A program made the translations under genes and the position numbers. DNA of 64,000 nucleotides from Vibrio fluminensis (lineage in GTDB: Bacteria; Pseudomonadota; Gammaproteobacteria; Enterobacterales; Vibrionaceae). Shown piece by piece: positions 1 to 8,759 of this stretch (the stretch's first letter is position 1; each line of letters opens with the position of its first letter). The notes beneath the pieces were generated by a model. That model was not told the origin of the DNA, made no database searches, and saw only the letters and a program-made list of their open reading frames with translations. The stretch is from NCBI RefSeq assembly GCF_015278125.1, contig NZ_JADILO010000012.1, positions 1-64,000 of the forward strand, given 5' to 3'.

Positions 1-131
1 GAGGAGTTGGGTCTGTACTCGTTGCGAAATGGGTATGAGTCACTAAAAGTATATTCGGAACCGCCGTATGCGACCCACGCTTGTACGGTGGTGTGAGAGG
101 ACGGAGGCCGTGAGGCCTCCTCCTACTCGAT
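1..131 (+). mobile_element. 3' end of a bacterial group II intron (domains V and VI)
   Basis: Only the tail of the intron is in the window. Domain V is the hairpin 60-92: a 9-bp stem (60-68 with 84-92, one G-T pair), then an inner GCG/CGC stem closed by ACCCA, with the usual two-base bulge. Domain VI is 95-128: GAG/CTC and AGGA/TCCT stems, a long GGAGGCC/GGCCTCC arm with a GTGA loop, and an unpaired A at 125 in the branch-point position. The intron should end at about 131 (CGAT). The reverse transcriptase/maturase, if present, lies upstream of base 1. Class was not determined. Confidence 0.8.
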
Positions 132-213
132 TGATGTAAACCAGCACAGAAGCTTTTAAGTTAAGCTATTTACGGTGAACGTCGTTTAAAGTTGGCAAAA
201 GTTGGTCGATCAT

Positions 214-238
214 CGTTGATAATTTGAAATTATCAACG
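214..238. repeat. 25-bp perfect palindrome
   Basis: Twelve bases on each side of G226 are exact inverted copies (CGTTGATAATTT and its complement). It lies 18 bp past the stop of the SYLF gene and could end that transcript, but no T-tract follows on that strand, so an operator or protein-binding role is equally possible. Confidence 0.5.
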
Positions 239-256
239 AAAATAGGCGCAGTTTAA

Positions 257-1036
257 CTATTGCGAGTTGGTGAGCTCTTCATTGACCCAATACTTCGAGC
301 CAGAGATATTGGCATCAATCAACAGCCCCTTCGGATCGAGCTGATAAATCGCGACGCCACCATTGAAGTGCGCACTGAGTTCTTCACCCTCATCTCCTGC
401 TACTACTGAAGCTTCCCCTGCGGCTTCCCAGCCTTTCTCAACAAAGTTATCGAAGTCCGATTTGGAGTCGAATAGTACGACCTGCTGGTAGAATTTGCCC
501 CCAATCCCCAATGATGCTCCTAAGCCAAACATGCGCATATAGGTGCGCTTATCGGTTTGGCGTTCAACCGCGACTCCTGAGCCCGAATTCGTATGGAACA
601 TCAGTGAAAACTTACGTGAATCAAACACTGCGTAGCCATAGGCTTGATCGTAAAGAGTCTTAGCACTGGCGTCTTGATTAAACAGTTTAACTAACGCGGT
701 TTCTGCCATCAGATCGATCGCTTGGCGGGCTTCTTCTGGTGTATCGCCTTGAATCAATTCATCGATTTTTGTTTCTGCTGCAGTGAGCCATTCTTTACTC
801 TGCTCAACGCTGGCATCGGTCCATTCGCCAATGGTATCGATAGCGTCTGACGACCATTGTGATAAGTCTTGCCATGCTTGCTGCGAGAATTCCTTCGTGC
901 TGTCCCAAGCGTCTTTGGCACCATCGGCAATCGTGTCGGTTAAGGTGTCAAAGGTTGCTGTTACTTTTCCCCAGCTGGCATAGGCTGAAGAGCAGGCAAG
1001 AGCACTTAAGATGGCAATGGTGAGTTGTTTTTTCAT
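257..1036 (-). CDS. Secreted SYLF (YSC84-like) domain protein
   Basis: A 259-aa exported protein with a typical signal peptide (MKKQLTIAILSALACSSAYA, cleavage after AYA). Residues about 25-95 are rich in Trp, Asp and Glu and look helical. Residues about 115-250 resemble the SYLF/YSC84 lipid-binding domain, with an AYGYAVFDS stretch, a glycine-rich GLGASLGIGGKFYQ segment and GGVAIYQLDPKGLLID near the end. The family binds phosphoinositides in eukaryotes; the bacterial role is unclear, probably envelope-associated. The start is ATG at 1036; one codon upstream is TTG. It appears monocistronic. Confidence 0.7.
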   Translation of the reverse strand: MKKQLTIAILSALACSSAYASWGKVTATFDTLTDTIADGAKDAWDSTKEFSQQAWQDLSQWSSDAIDTIGEWTDASVEQSKEWLTAAETKIDELIQGDTPEEARQAIDLMAETALVKLFNQDASAKTLYDQAYGYAVFDSRKFSLMFHTNSGSGVAVERQTDKRTYMRMFGLGASLGIGGKFYQQVVLFDSKSDFDNFVEKGWEAAGEASVVAGDEGEELSAHFNGGVAIYQLDPKGLLIDANISGSKYWVNEELTNSQ

Positions 1037-1204
1037 CAAGTCCCGCGATTATGTTGTCGATCCTTACGCAAAGTTTAGGTGAATTAGCGTGAAAGAGAAC
1101 CGCTCGCACATTAGGAGCGGATACACATCACACATGTTTTAGCCAAGCTGACACAAAAGCCGTATAGGACCGGAGACGATTGCATAGCTTGGCAATATAG
1201 ATGT

Positions 1205-2092
1205 TCAATCACACGAAGGCTCGGCGATATGACTGCGATCTTGGTAGCATTGATAGAGAGTAGACCAGACGGCTTCACTGACATGTTCTAGCGGTATATA
1301 TTCCGCAAAAATAACCCCTGATTGGTTGGGAAAGGCTTGCTCGGTATACCCAGCAACTAAAGGGTCATCGCAGTAATGGTTCCAGTAGTCGATGCAGAGC
1401 TCTTTGAAGCGCTGTTTGGATATAGAGTCTCTATTTTCAACTAAATAGTGCAGGTTGTGGCTCGAGTTGGGTGGCGTGAAATACTCCCTTGATTCAAATA
1501 GAAAAAGGGCAAAGAGCTGAATGGCTCGGGTATCCCAAAGTTTGTAGCGATGAAAGTGCTCACGATAGTAATCAATGGTGTGGGCGAGGAGATTGTCAAA
1601 ACTCAGCTCAGCCATGTTGGAACTGAAGGTGTTCTCGATATTGAAATGCTCGATATCCTTTAAACTCACATCGGGTCGAGTGTAGTAAAAGATCATCTTA
1701 CGGCAGACAGAAGAGAGTGAACCTCTAAATATCAGGCTGTTGTGCGGCTGTTTCATCGCATCATCAACCAGGTCTTTGGCCAAGTGTGTGAGAAATTGAG
1801 TGATAGCAAGGTGTAGTTCGTGCTTGAGCTGATTAGTCAGCGCGATTTTGATATTAATGTGGCTGTGCGATTCGTCTAATGCAATGGTAATGGGTTGCTG
1901 GCAGTGTGCTCGGCAAGCCTGTTCAAATTCTTCGCTGACACGGGTTAAGTTGGCTTCGATATTAAGAGAGCGACAAAACTCATCAAGCTGGTGATTAAGC
2001 TCTTGTTTTAAAATCGTTAATTGAGAAAGGTACTCTTCAATTTCTCGGTCAGTAAGCTGATGATATCGAGGTTCATTGATCACTGAGTTCAT
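1205..2092 (-). CDS. Unrecognised 295-aa protein
   Basis: I do not recognise this family. The protein has no signal peptide or membrane segment, so it is probably cytoplasmic. The first 60 residues are mostly helical and charged (REIEEYLSQLTILKQELN), suggesting a coiled coil, followed by an alpha/beta-looking stretch with many His and Tyr. A GGAG Shine-Dalgarno lies 9 bases before ATG 2092. It is isolated between the SYLF gene and def, both on the same strand. Full-length reading frame and good ribosome site argue that it is real. Confidence 0.6.
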   Translation of the reverse strand: MNSVINEPRYHQLTDREIEEYLSQLTILKQELNHQLDEFCRSLNIEANLTRVSEEFEQACRAHCQQPITIALDESHSHINIKIALTNQLKHELHLAITQFLTHLAKDLVDDAMKQPHNSLIFRGSLSSVCRKMIFYYTRPDVSLKDIEHFNIENTFSSNMAELSFDNLLAHTIDYYREHFHRYKLWDTRAIQLFALFLFESREYFTPPNSSHNLHYLVENRDSISKQRFKELCIDYWNHYCDDPLVAGYTEQAFPNQSGVIFAEYIPLEHVSEAVWSTLYQCYQDRSHIAEPSCD

Positions 2093-2248
2093 AAGGCAAT
2101 ACTCCGACTTATTGCCTTAATATACGCCCAACCAAGTAAGCGGTTTTGTGGCTAAGGTCTAAAAATTGCTGGTTCTGTCGCACCTAATCGTTTGATTGTG
2201 CGCGCTCAGCTATTAGAGCAGCCGCAATTTAGAGCGGAAAAAAAGAGA

Positions 2249-2275
2249 TAAAAATAAAGCTCCCGAAGGAGCTTT
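2249..2275 (-). terminator. Rho-independent terminator of def
   Basis: Stem AAAGCTCC/GGAGCTTT with a CGAA (TTCG on the transcript) loop at 2256-2275, followed on the minus strand by a T-rich run. Confidence 0.8.
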
Positions 2276-2285
2276 AGAGAGTGGA

Positions 2286-2789
2286 TTACGCTTGCGCTTT
2301 CAGGTGTTTCTTCACCTTTTTCATCGCCATTTGACGCTTAAGCGGCGAGAGGTAATCAATAAACAGGTTACCTGACAGATGGTCGATTTCATGCTGCATC
2401 ACAATCGCGAGAAACTCGTCGGTCTCGATGGTGATAGGGTTACCGTGACGGTCTTGAGCAGAGACGACGACAGATGTGTAGCGTTCAACATCAGCGTAGT
2501 ATTCTGGTACTGAAAGACAGCCTTCTTGACCCATTGCCTTGTCACTGCCACTAACGACTTCTGGGTTAACCAGAATCAGCGGATCATTGCGCTCTTCTGA
2601 TAGGTCAATGACCACAACCGCTTCTTTATGACCGACTTGAGTCGAAGCCAAGCCGATGCCATTGTCGGTTGCGTAAAGTGTCTCGAGCATATCGTCGATA
2701 AAAGTTTGGATTGACGCAAAGTCTTCCACTTTTTCTGCATTTACTTTTAAGCGCGGATCAGGCGCGGTAAGAATTTCTAAAACTGCCAT
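2286..2789 (-). CDS. def: Peptide deformylase
   Basis: Removes the N-terminal formyl group from new proteins; cytoplasmic metalloenzyme. All three family motifs are present: GIGLASTQ (44-51), EGCLS with metal ligand Cys91, and HEIDH (133-137) with two His ligands and the catalytic Glu. Length 167 aa is typical. Motif 1 reads GLAS rather than the common GLAA. It sits apart from fmt/dprA, the usual neighbours of the housekeeping copy, so this is probably the second deformylase carried by Vibrio on the small chromosome. A small unknown gene lies 70 bp upstream on the same strand. Confidence 0.93.
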   Translation of the reverse strand: MAVLEILTAPDPRLKVNAEKVEDFASIQTFIDDMLETLYATDNGIGLASTQVGHKEAVVVIDLSEERNDPLILVNPEVVSGSDKAMGQEGCLSVPEYYADVERYTSVVVSAQDRHGNPITIETDEFLAIVMQHEIDHLSGNLFIDYLSPLKRQMAMKKVKKHLKAQA

Positions 2790-2859
2790 AGCTGGTGCTG
2801 CCTCTTTACTTTGAGGCGACGGTGTATCACGGAGTTGTGGGTATGATCAAGAGTCTTGA

Positions 2860-3108
2860 TCAAGCAGCGGAGATCACCACGCGCTCATTTTCTTGTACAT
2901 CTGTGATATCGAGTATGGTGCCGTTAAATGTTGGGTCAGCGATGGTTTCGAGTAATTCTCTCAGTTGGTCGCCGTTTTCATCAAAGCGAGATAAGGCATT
3001 GCGTGGCAGTAATTTGACCAATGAGCGTGCTAGCGTTGCTGGCACTGAAATAGAGTCGACTAATTCTCCAGAACGATAAGAGAACGTTTCAATTTTAATC
3101 GCGCGCAT
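2860..3108 (-). CDS. Conserved-looking small protein, 82 aa
   Basis: An 82-aa cytoplasmic protein of unknown function preceded by a strong GGAGG ribosome site. It contains a regular pattern of beta-like and helical segments (RAIKIETFSYRSGELVDSI, then LVKLLPRNALSRFDENGDQL) and ends with hydrophobic VVISAA. It is 70 bp upstream of def on the same strand and probably shares its transcript. No motif identifies a function. Confidence 0.7.
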   Translation of the reverse strand: MRAIKIETFSYRSGELVDSISVPATLARSLVKLLPRNALSRFDENGDQLRELLETIADPTFNGTILDITDVQENERVVISAA

Positions 3109-3253
3109 TCAAACCTCCAAATTGTCTGCTAAACGCCATGATGACGTAAAAGCAGAAAATATTTTCCGAGTGATATCATCGATTGACAAAAATGCTTTCG
3201 TAGAGCAAGTAAAGATAGATCAACGGTTTAGCCAATTTAGTTGTGGAAATAGA

Positions 3254-3279
3254 CAAGGGTCACAATAAAGTGACCCTTG
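3254..3279 (-). terminator. Terminator-like hairpin after the 5'-nucleotidase gene
   Basis: Perfect 10-bp stem CAAGGGTCAC/GTGACCCTTG with a six-base loop, just past the stop at 3292. The T-tract is weak. Confidence 0.6.
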
Positions 3280-3291
3280 AGTGGTTTCGAA

Positions 3292-4839
3292 TTATTGCGC
3301 TTTGCGATCTTCGATACGTACTTCCGTTACTTTCGCCAGTGCATCCGGACGAGCTAGGTAAGCTTTGAAGCCTAGAGAAAGAGGCTCGCCAGCACGCTCT
3401 TGGCGGTTCTTACCTTCAGTGAAGGCAGCAAAACCGTCACCACCGTCAGCGAGGAAGTTGTTGGTTACTACGCGGTAAACTTGCTCATCCACCATTGGCT
3501 TGCCGTTAAGCTTGAGTTCTAGTACGCGTTTGCCATCTGGGCGAGAAGAGTCGTAAGCCATGTAAACGCCGCTTGATACTTGCATTACGCCATTGCTCAG
3601 ACCTGCTGCATGCTCCATTAGTGAACGGATTTGCTTGCCGGTTAAGTCCATCACCACTGGGTAGTTAGGGAACGGTAGCGCATCGATTACGTCACCGTAA
3701 GTAATGTCGCCCGCTTCGATGTCGGCGCGAATGCCGCCACTGTTAGTAAACGCCAGTTCACCGTCAGGGAAGTTTGGTAGCATAGAATCTGCCACTAGGT
3801 TGCCAAGTGTTGATGATTCACCGTATGAGCGAGTAAGAGTGTTTTCGCTGTGAGTCAGTTTCTCAGCAACGATGGTTTCAACCACGCCTTTCCATTTATC
3901 AATGCGCGCTTGAGTCTCTTTGTCTGCTTGCCATTCGTCAGCCCAAATGGTTTTTAGGTCGAACTCGTAATCTTTGATCTTGCGTGCTTTTTCATCAAAA
4001 TCGATGGTCAGTTTACCCACGTTGATGCCGTAAGCATCGGTTGAAACGATCAGTGTATCATTCACTTCAATCACTTCAGGTGTACCCACGTGCGCGTGAC
4101 CAGTCACTAGAATGTCCAAACCTTTTACTTGTTTGGCAGTTTGAATGTCTTTATCTAAAGCACGGCGAACATCGTTGTTGCCTAGGCTTGATTGACGCGC
4201 AGGTGTACCTTGGTGAACCAGCAAAATGGTCACATCAACTTGTGGGCGAAGTTCATCAAGGTATTTTTGTAGGTATTCAATTTCATCACGCGCTTCAAGG
4301 TTTTGACGCATGTTGGCTGCAACGGTGTCGTAGAAAGCGAATTTGCCGTGTAGACCAATGATGCCTAGTTTTAGACCGTCGCGCTCAACGATGGTGTAAG
4401 GCTTATCCCAAAATGGTTTATCTGTTCCTTCGTAGAACACGTTGCCGAGTAGGATTTCAAAGTTTGCTTTAGCAAGTTGGACTAGCGTGTTATCCCAACC
4501 GTAGTCGAATTCGTGGTTACCGATAGAAGCCACGTCATAGCCCATGGTGTTCATGATATCGATAATGGCTTCACCCTCAGTTAGGGTATCTACCGTTGAA
4601 CCTGAGAAGTAATCGCCTGCATCTAGCACAATAGTGCTTTCTGGCTGTACTGCTTTTTCTTGTTTGATGTACGTTGCGAGGTTGGCAAAACCACCCACTG
4701 GGCGCTCTGCGTCAATGTAGCGCGCAATGTAAGGATCAACCTTAGCGTGAATATCATTGGTGTACAGAATGGTAAGGTCCTTCGCGCATAGCGGTGTTGC
4801 CGCTAAAGCGATCAAAGATGCAAGCAAACGTTTTTTCAT
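3292..4839 (-). CDS. Periplasmic 5'-nucleotidase/UDP-sugar hydrolase (UshA-like)
   Basis: A 515-aa exported metallophosphoesterase that releases phosphate or nucleosides from nucleotides or sugar nucleotides. Signal peptide [19 protein letters not shown]. The N-terminal metal domain shows [30 protein letters not shown] and TGHAHVG. The C-terminal substrate domain has NSGGIRADI and GDGFAAF. The start at 4839 is preferred over an upstream in-frame codon at 4869 because AAGGAG lies directly before it and it begins the signal peptide. It is shorter than E. coli UshA (about 550 aa), so substrate preference may differ. It is divergent from the zinc-ribbon gene at 4968. Confidence 0.85.
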   Translation of the reverse strand: MKKRLLASLIALAATPLCAKDLTILYTNDIHAKVDPYIARYIDAERPVGGFANLATYIKQEKAVQPESTIVLDAGDYFSGSTVDTLTEGEAIIDIMNTMGYDVASIGNHEFDYGWDNTLVQLAKANFEILLGNVFYEGTDKPFWDKPYTIVERDGLKLGIIGLHGKFAFYDTVAANMRQNLEARDEIEYLQKYLDELRPQVDVTILLVHQGTPARQSSLGNNDVRRALDKDIQTAKQVKGLDILVTGHAHVGTPEVIEVNDTLIVSTDAYGINVGKLTIDFDEKARKIKDYEFDLKTIWADEWQADKETQARIDKWKGVVETIVAEKLTHSENTLTRSYGESSTLGNLVADSMLPNFPDGELAFTNSGGIRADIEAGDITYGDVIDALPFPNYPVVMDLTGKQIRSLMEHAAGLSNGVMQVSSGVYMAYDSSRPDGKRVLELKLNGKPMVDEQVYRVVTNNFLADGGDGFAAFTEGKNRQERAGEPLSLGFKAYLARPDALAKVTEVRIEDRKAQ

Positions 4840-4967
4840 GTTCTTCTCCTTTAGATAAACGGGCGGCAATATACGGAAACGTTTGGCTAGAAATTCAGAA
4901 GTGCATCACAATTTAATTTGGAAAAACGAATAGAATGGCGCGATTTTCATTTTTTGTTGCTAACTAA

Positions 4968-6275
4968 GTGCTTGATTTAAACGTTTGCAAAAGTCGTCAT
5001 TGCAAAAACCTTGGTGTGGCGAATGCGCCTGAATACCAATATAACGTTCGTCCGCTCGGCTTTTTGTCGATGCGTTGTGATGCTTGCTCCGCGACTCCGC
5101 CAATGCTTGATAACCAAAGTTATCGGCTGATTTGGCAACATTGGCAGCAGCAGCTTGCCCTAGTCATGGGGAGCGGTTGCCCAGACTGTGGTTCACAGGC
5201 GGTGAAGCGTTTCGGGCATAGCAGCAATGGTAAGGCGCGTTTTCGCTGTAAGACGTGCGGCAAAACGTATTCTGTGCGCAATTCGGTGATGAAAGGGCAG
5301 CAGCAGTTAGTTTCCCTGATTGATAAACAGATCGCCAAGCCGATTGAGCTTTGCCGAAATCAGCAACAAGAAGGTGAGCAACAACAAGGTGAAGGAGAAA
5401 ATGTCGATTTGATTCAATTGGCTGCGCAATACGGCGTGCATTTCGACCGCGCTTGTGAGCAGCTAAAACGTCGCGCGTGGCAAACGCTATGGTCCCAACC
5501 GGCTGCGGATAATATGGCGAGTGTGGTGTTCACCTTAGGTTATAAAGGCAGAGATAATAATCTTTGGGGGATCCTCACCACCGATATGCAAAGTGACAAG
5601 ATCCTCCATTTAAGTACCACATTACTGCCGCTCGCGCTGCCGACATTAGGGCGCTATCAGTCCTGCGTTGATGCGCCGCCGTTGGTTATTGAATCAACGG
5701 ATAGCGCTATCGAGCTTGCCCATAAACAAGAGCAGCGTTTTCTCCATCGTCAGCAGTTTGACCGTTGTGATTTTGGGCAAGGCAAACTGAGTAAATCATC
5801 TCAGTCTCATGCCTTACCCGTGCTTACTGCGCATGCGCATTTTGCCTTACTTAAGGCATTGCATCATGGTGAGCAGGGAGGGGCGCATGTATTGGCTCAT
5901 GAGGTGTTCTTGCGGGGTGCCTGTATTACTCAATATGCGCAACAAGTGAAAAACCAACAAATGGCACTGGTCTATGTGGTAGGAGCAACAGCGGGTGAAA
6001 CGCAAGCGAGCGTGCGTTTGCTTACCACACGCAAGTTAGGCTGGTGGCAGAACATTTGGCAGGAATATGGGAATGAATCAGGCGCGACGAAAGCCTATTC
6101 AGTGTTGTGCGGTAAGACAGAGATGCGCGCTGATGAGATAAGTTTGATCAGCGCGACAAAAGCATTGCGATTTATTGAGCAGCAGAGTCAGCGGCTTAAT
6201 TTAGACCAAATGACCGCCTCACGATTAGAGAGCTTGCTGCTGGCGCTTGCCGCCAATTATAACCAAGCTCTCTAG
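4968..6275 (+). CDS. Two-zinc-ribbon protein resembling a transposase
   Basis: A 435-aa cytoplasmic protein. The N-terminus has one probable zinc ribbon (C7, C12, C37, C40) and a second (C71-x2-C74, C94-x2-C97) with the spacing and GHSSNGKARFRCKTC wording seen in InsA-type DNA-binding domains of IS1-family elements. The rest (about 180-435) resembles an RNase H-like transposase core: a beta-rich LGYKGRDNNLWGILTTDM stretch, then an isolated ESTDS. No inverted repeats or target duplication flank it, so it is probably domesticated rather than mobile. The start is GTG directly after an in-frame stop, and no ribosome site is visible. Function unknown. Confidence 0.65.
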   Translation: MLDLNVCKSRHCKNLGVANAPEYQYNVRPLGFLSMRCDACSATPPMLDNQSYRLIWQHWQQQLALVMGSGCPDCGSQAVKRFGHSSNGKARFRCKTCGKTYSVRNSVMKGQQQLVSLIDKQIAKPIELCRNQQQEGEQQQGEGENVDLIQLAAQYGVHFDRACEQLKRRAWQTLWSQPAADNMASVVFTLGYKGRDNNLWGILTTDMQSDKILHLSTTLLPLALPTLGRYQSCVDAPPLVIESTDSAIELAHKQEQRFLHRQQFDRCDFGQGKLSKSSQSHALPVLTAHAHFALLKALHHGEQGGAHVLAHEVFLRGACITQYAQQVKNQQMALVYVVGATAGETQASVRLLTTRKLGWWQNIWQEYGNESGATKAYSVLCGKTEMRADEISLISATKALRFIEQQSQRLNLDQMTASRLESLLLALAANYNQAL

Positions 6276-6290
6276 CTAGGATTGGTGTCA

Positions 6291-6950
6291 CTAACGCCAG
6301 TTTAATACTTGCCAATTTGGTCGGTCAGCGAGTGCTTTAAGCTGCGGGCAAGGATTAACTAAGTGGACATGATCCGCGTATTCACACAGCGGTAAGTCGT
6401 TGATTGAGTCAGTATAAAAGTGCACCTCAGAGTAGTGTTGAGACTGCTCTGACAACCACTGTTCCAATCTGGCAACTTTGCCTTCTCGATAGCTTGGGAT
6501 GCCATCGATTTTTGCGCTGTAGCAGCCGTTTTCGACCACCATATCAATCCCCAATGCAGCAGGGATACCAATACGACGACCCACGGCGGCGACTAAGAAA
6601 CTGACGGTCGCGGAGATGATCACCATATCCGCATTTTGCTGATTGAGTTGTTCGATAAGCAGCTGTGAGCGCTCAAACTGCTTGGGCAGAATACGCTGCT
6701 CAACGCACTCGAGTACCAGTTGGTCTACTTGTGCAATCGACATGTTGGCAAGTGGCGCCATGGAAAATTGCAGATAATCTTCCATATCCATTTTGCCTTG
6801 CGCGTAGAGCGCCATCAGACGCTTATCCTCGGCGAGGAAATTGTCTGCACTGGCAATGCCTTTTTCGACCAGAAACTCATTCCAAATCATGGCGCAGTCA
6901 CCATTGATTAGAGTTTCATCCATATCAAATACATACAAGGGATTCGACAT
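6291..6950 (-). CDS. HAD-IB family phosphatase
   Basis: A 219-aa haloacid-dehalogenase-type hydrolase of the SerB-like IB group. It carries DMDET (nucleophile Asp and acid/base Asp), ISATVSF (motif II), a Lys in REGKVARLE (motif III), and YTDSINDLP (motif IV metal ligands). It is the last gene of the transporter operon and its ATG at 6950 lies one base past the ATPase stop codon, so translation is probably coupled. The substrate is likely a small phosphomonoester produced from the imported compound; this is inferred from context only. An upstream GTG at 6959 is less likely. Confidence 0.8.
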   Translation of the reverse strand: MSNPLYVFDMDETLINGDCAMIWNEFLVEKGIASADNFLAEDKRLMALYAQGKMDMEDYLQFSMAPLANMSIAQVDQLVLECVEQRILPKQFERSQLLIEQLNQQNADMVIISATVSFLVAAVGRRIGIPAALGIDMVVENGCYSAKIDGIPSYREGKVARLEQWLSEQSQHYSEVHFYTDSINDLPLCEYADHVHLVNPCPQLKALADRPNWQVLNWR

Positions 6951-6951
6951 T

Positions 6952-7971
6952 TTAAGCACTCACTGGTTGAATTTCATTGAGATTAAATAGTAGATCCAGT
7001 TGGCTACCATTTGCCAGTAGGCGCTCTGAAGAACGGTTCAATAAATCGACGGTGAGTTCACAATCTTGAACATCGACTTGGTAACGGATCACGTTGCCAA
7101 GTAGCTGATGGTTTTTAATGATGCCGGTTTGAGGCGCTGAAATATGGCTACCGTAGTGGCGACCATGCTCCTTGACGTAGATAGATTCTGGGCGAATTGC
7201 GACCTTAGATTGACTCTCAATATTGAATAGCTTCTTGGCTTGATTGGCATCGACTAAGTTGTAGTGCCCCATAAATCCAGCCACGAATTCATTAGCTGGG
7301 TGGGTGTAGATCTCTTCCGGGTTGCCAGCTTGGACGATTTCGCCTTTGTTCATGAGGAAGATTCTATCTGACATGATCATCGCTTCTTCTTGATCGTGGG
7401 TAACAAAGACCGTGGTGAGGTTCATCTCTTTCTGAATATCACGGATCTGCTGGCGTAAATGCTTACGGATTTTGGCATCCAGCGCGGAGAGTGGTTCATC
7501 AAGCAGCAGAATGCGTGGTTTGACGACTAAAGCACGCGCGAGCGCCACGCGTTGTCGTTGACCGCCAGAGAGTTGATGCGGATACTGCTTTTCCTTACCT
7601 TTTAAATCGACCAATTCAATCACTTTCGCGACCGATTGCTGAATTTCGTCGGCTGAGAGCTTTTTCATTTTAAGTCCAAAGGCAATATTGCCTTCGACCG
7701 TCATATTGGGAAACAGCGCGTAAGACTGAAACACCATGCCGATGCCGCGTTCTTGTGGCACTTGATGGGTGATGTTGTGCTGATCAACCCAAATCTCCCC
7801 TTCATCAACCGGGTTTAAACCCGCGAGGCTGCGTAACAGTGTCGACTTACCACAACCACTTGGACCAAGTAGGGTGATGAATTCGCCTTGCTCTATGGTG
7901 AATTGAATCTGTTCAAATACCGTGTTGTCACCAAAACGTTTGGTTAGATTTTTTACAGTTACGTAGCTCAT
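6952..7971 (-). CDS. ABC transporter ATPase of the organophosphorus uptake operon
   Basis: A 339-aa import ATPase of the iron/polyamine/aminoethylphosphonate group. Walker A GPSGCGKST (about 36-44), Q-loop in FQSYALF, signature LSGGQRQRVALARAL, Walker B ILLLDEP and H-loop VTHDQEE are intact. The last 100 residues form a TOBE-like domain. Its start overlaps the upstream permease stop by 4 bp (ATGA). Compared with PhnT of the 2-aminoethylphosphonate system, the layout matches, but the substrate cannot be read from the sequence. Confidence 0.9.
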   Translation of the reverse strand: MSYVTVKNLTKRFGDNTVFEQIQFTIEQGEFITLLGPSGCGKSTLLRSLAGLNPVDEGEIWVDQHNITHQVPQERGIGMVFQSYALFPNMTVEGNIAFGLKMKKLSADEIQQSVAKVIELVDLKGKEKQYPHQLSGGQRQRVALARALVVKPRILLLDEPLSALDAKIRKHLRQQIRDIQKEMNLTTVFVTHDQEEAMIMSDRIFLMNKGEIVQAGNPEEIYTHPANEFVAGFMGHYNLVDANQAKKLFNIESQSKVAIRPESIYVKEHGRHYGSHISAPQTGIIKNHQLLGNVIRYQVDVQDCELTVDLLNRSSERLLANGSQLDLLFNLNEIQPVSA

Positions 7972-8756
7972 TGTTGTGCTCCTCGGCTAAAACGACTGGC
8001 TAGCCAAGTCAGTAAGAAAATAAATAGGAAATAAGTCATCACCAATGCTGAGGTGAAATGTCCGCTGGTTTGACGCATGTTGTAGAGATAAATCTGCAAC
8101 GTCTCATAGCGAGTGCCGACCAAAATGTTGGCAAATACAAACTCACCCAAAAGGAATGAGAAGGAAAGAAACAGGGAGGCTAATAAGCCTTTCTTTAGGT
8201 TCGGTAAAATAATCAATAAGAACGCCTTGCTGGTACTTGCGCCAAGCAGATACGCCGCATCCATTAAGTCATGCAAGTTGATGGCTTGAAAGCTATTGGC
8301 GATTGCGCGATACATAAAGGGCAGCGCAATGGTGAAGTAGGTACCAATTAAAATCCAAGGCGTACCAATTAAGCTGATTTCACTGTCGGCATACAGCTGC
8401 AATAGACCTACAGATGAGACAACCGGCGGCACGGCAAACGGCAGCAAGATGAGAATGTTCATCAGCTTATCGAGTTTAGGAAAGTAGTAAAACACGACAA
8501 AAATGGCGGGCAAAATCAGCACAACACTGAGCGCCAAGGCTGACAGACAGATAAACAGCGAGCGCCCAAATGCGTGTAAAAAGCGCGGGTCTGTCAGCAG
8601 TTTGATGTACCAATCGAATGTAAAGCCATCGGGCAGGATGGTTGCCCCCCAGCTTGATGACAGTGAATAGATAAAGGTCGCGATAATCGGCACTAACATG
8701 ATGCCAACAATCGAATACACCACGGTCTTATGAAGGCGAGTATTTACGTTTTGCAT
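7968..8756 (-). CDS. ABC transporter permease 2 (PhnV-like)
   Basis: A 262-aa inner-membrane protein with about six hydrophobic segments and the EAA loop characteristic of importer permeases (DAAYLLGASTSKAFLLIILP, about 165-185). It pairs with the permease encoded immediately upstream (3 bp gap) and contacts the ATPase through that loop. Overlaps the ATPase gene by 4 bp. Family resemblance is to the second permease of the aminoethylphosphonate/ferric-ion group. Confidence 0.88.
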   Translation of the reverse strand: MQNVNTRLHKTVVYSIVGIMLVPIIATFIYSLSSSWGATILPDGFTFDWYIKLLTDPRFLHAFGRSLFICLSALALSVVLILPAIFVVFYYFPKLDKLMNILILLPFAVPPVVSSVGLLQLYADSEISLIGTPWILIGTYFTIALPFMYRAIANSFQAINLHDLMDAAYLLGASTSKAFLLIILPNLKKGLLASLFLSFSFLLGEFVFANILVGTRYETLQIYLYNMRQTSGHFTSALVMTYFLFIFLLTWLASRFSRGAQQ

Positions 8757-8759
8757 CAG

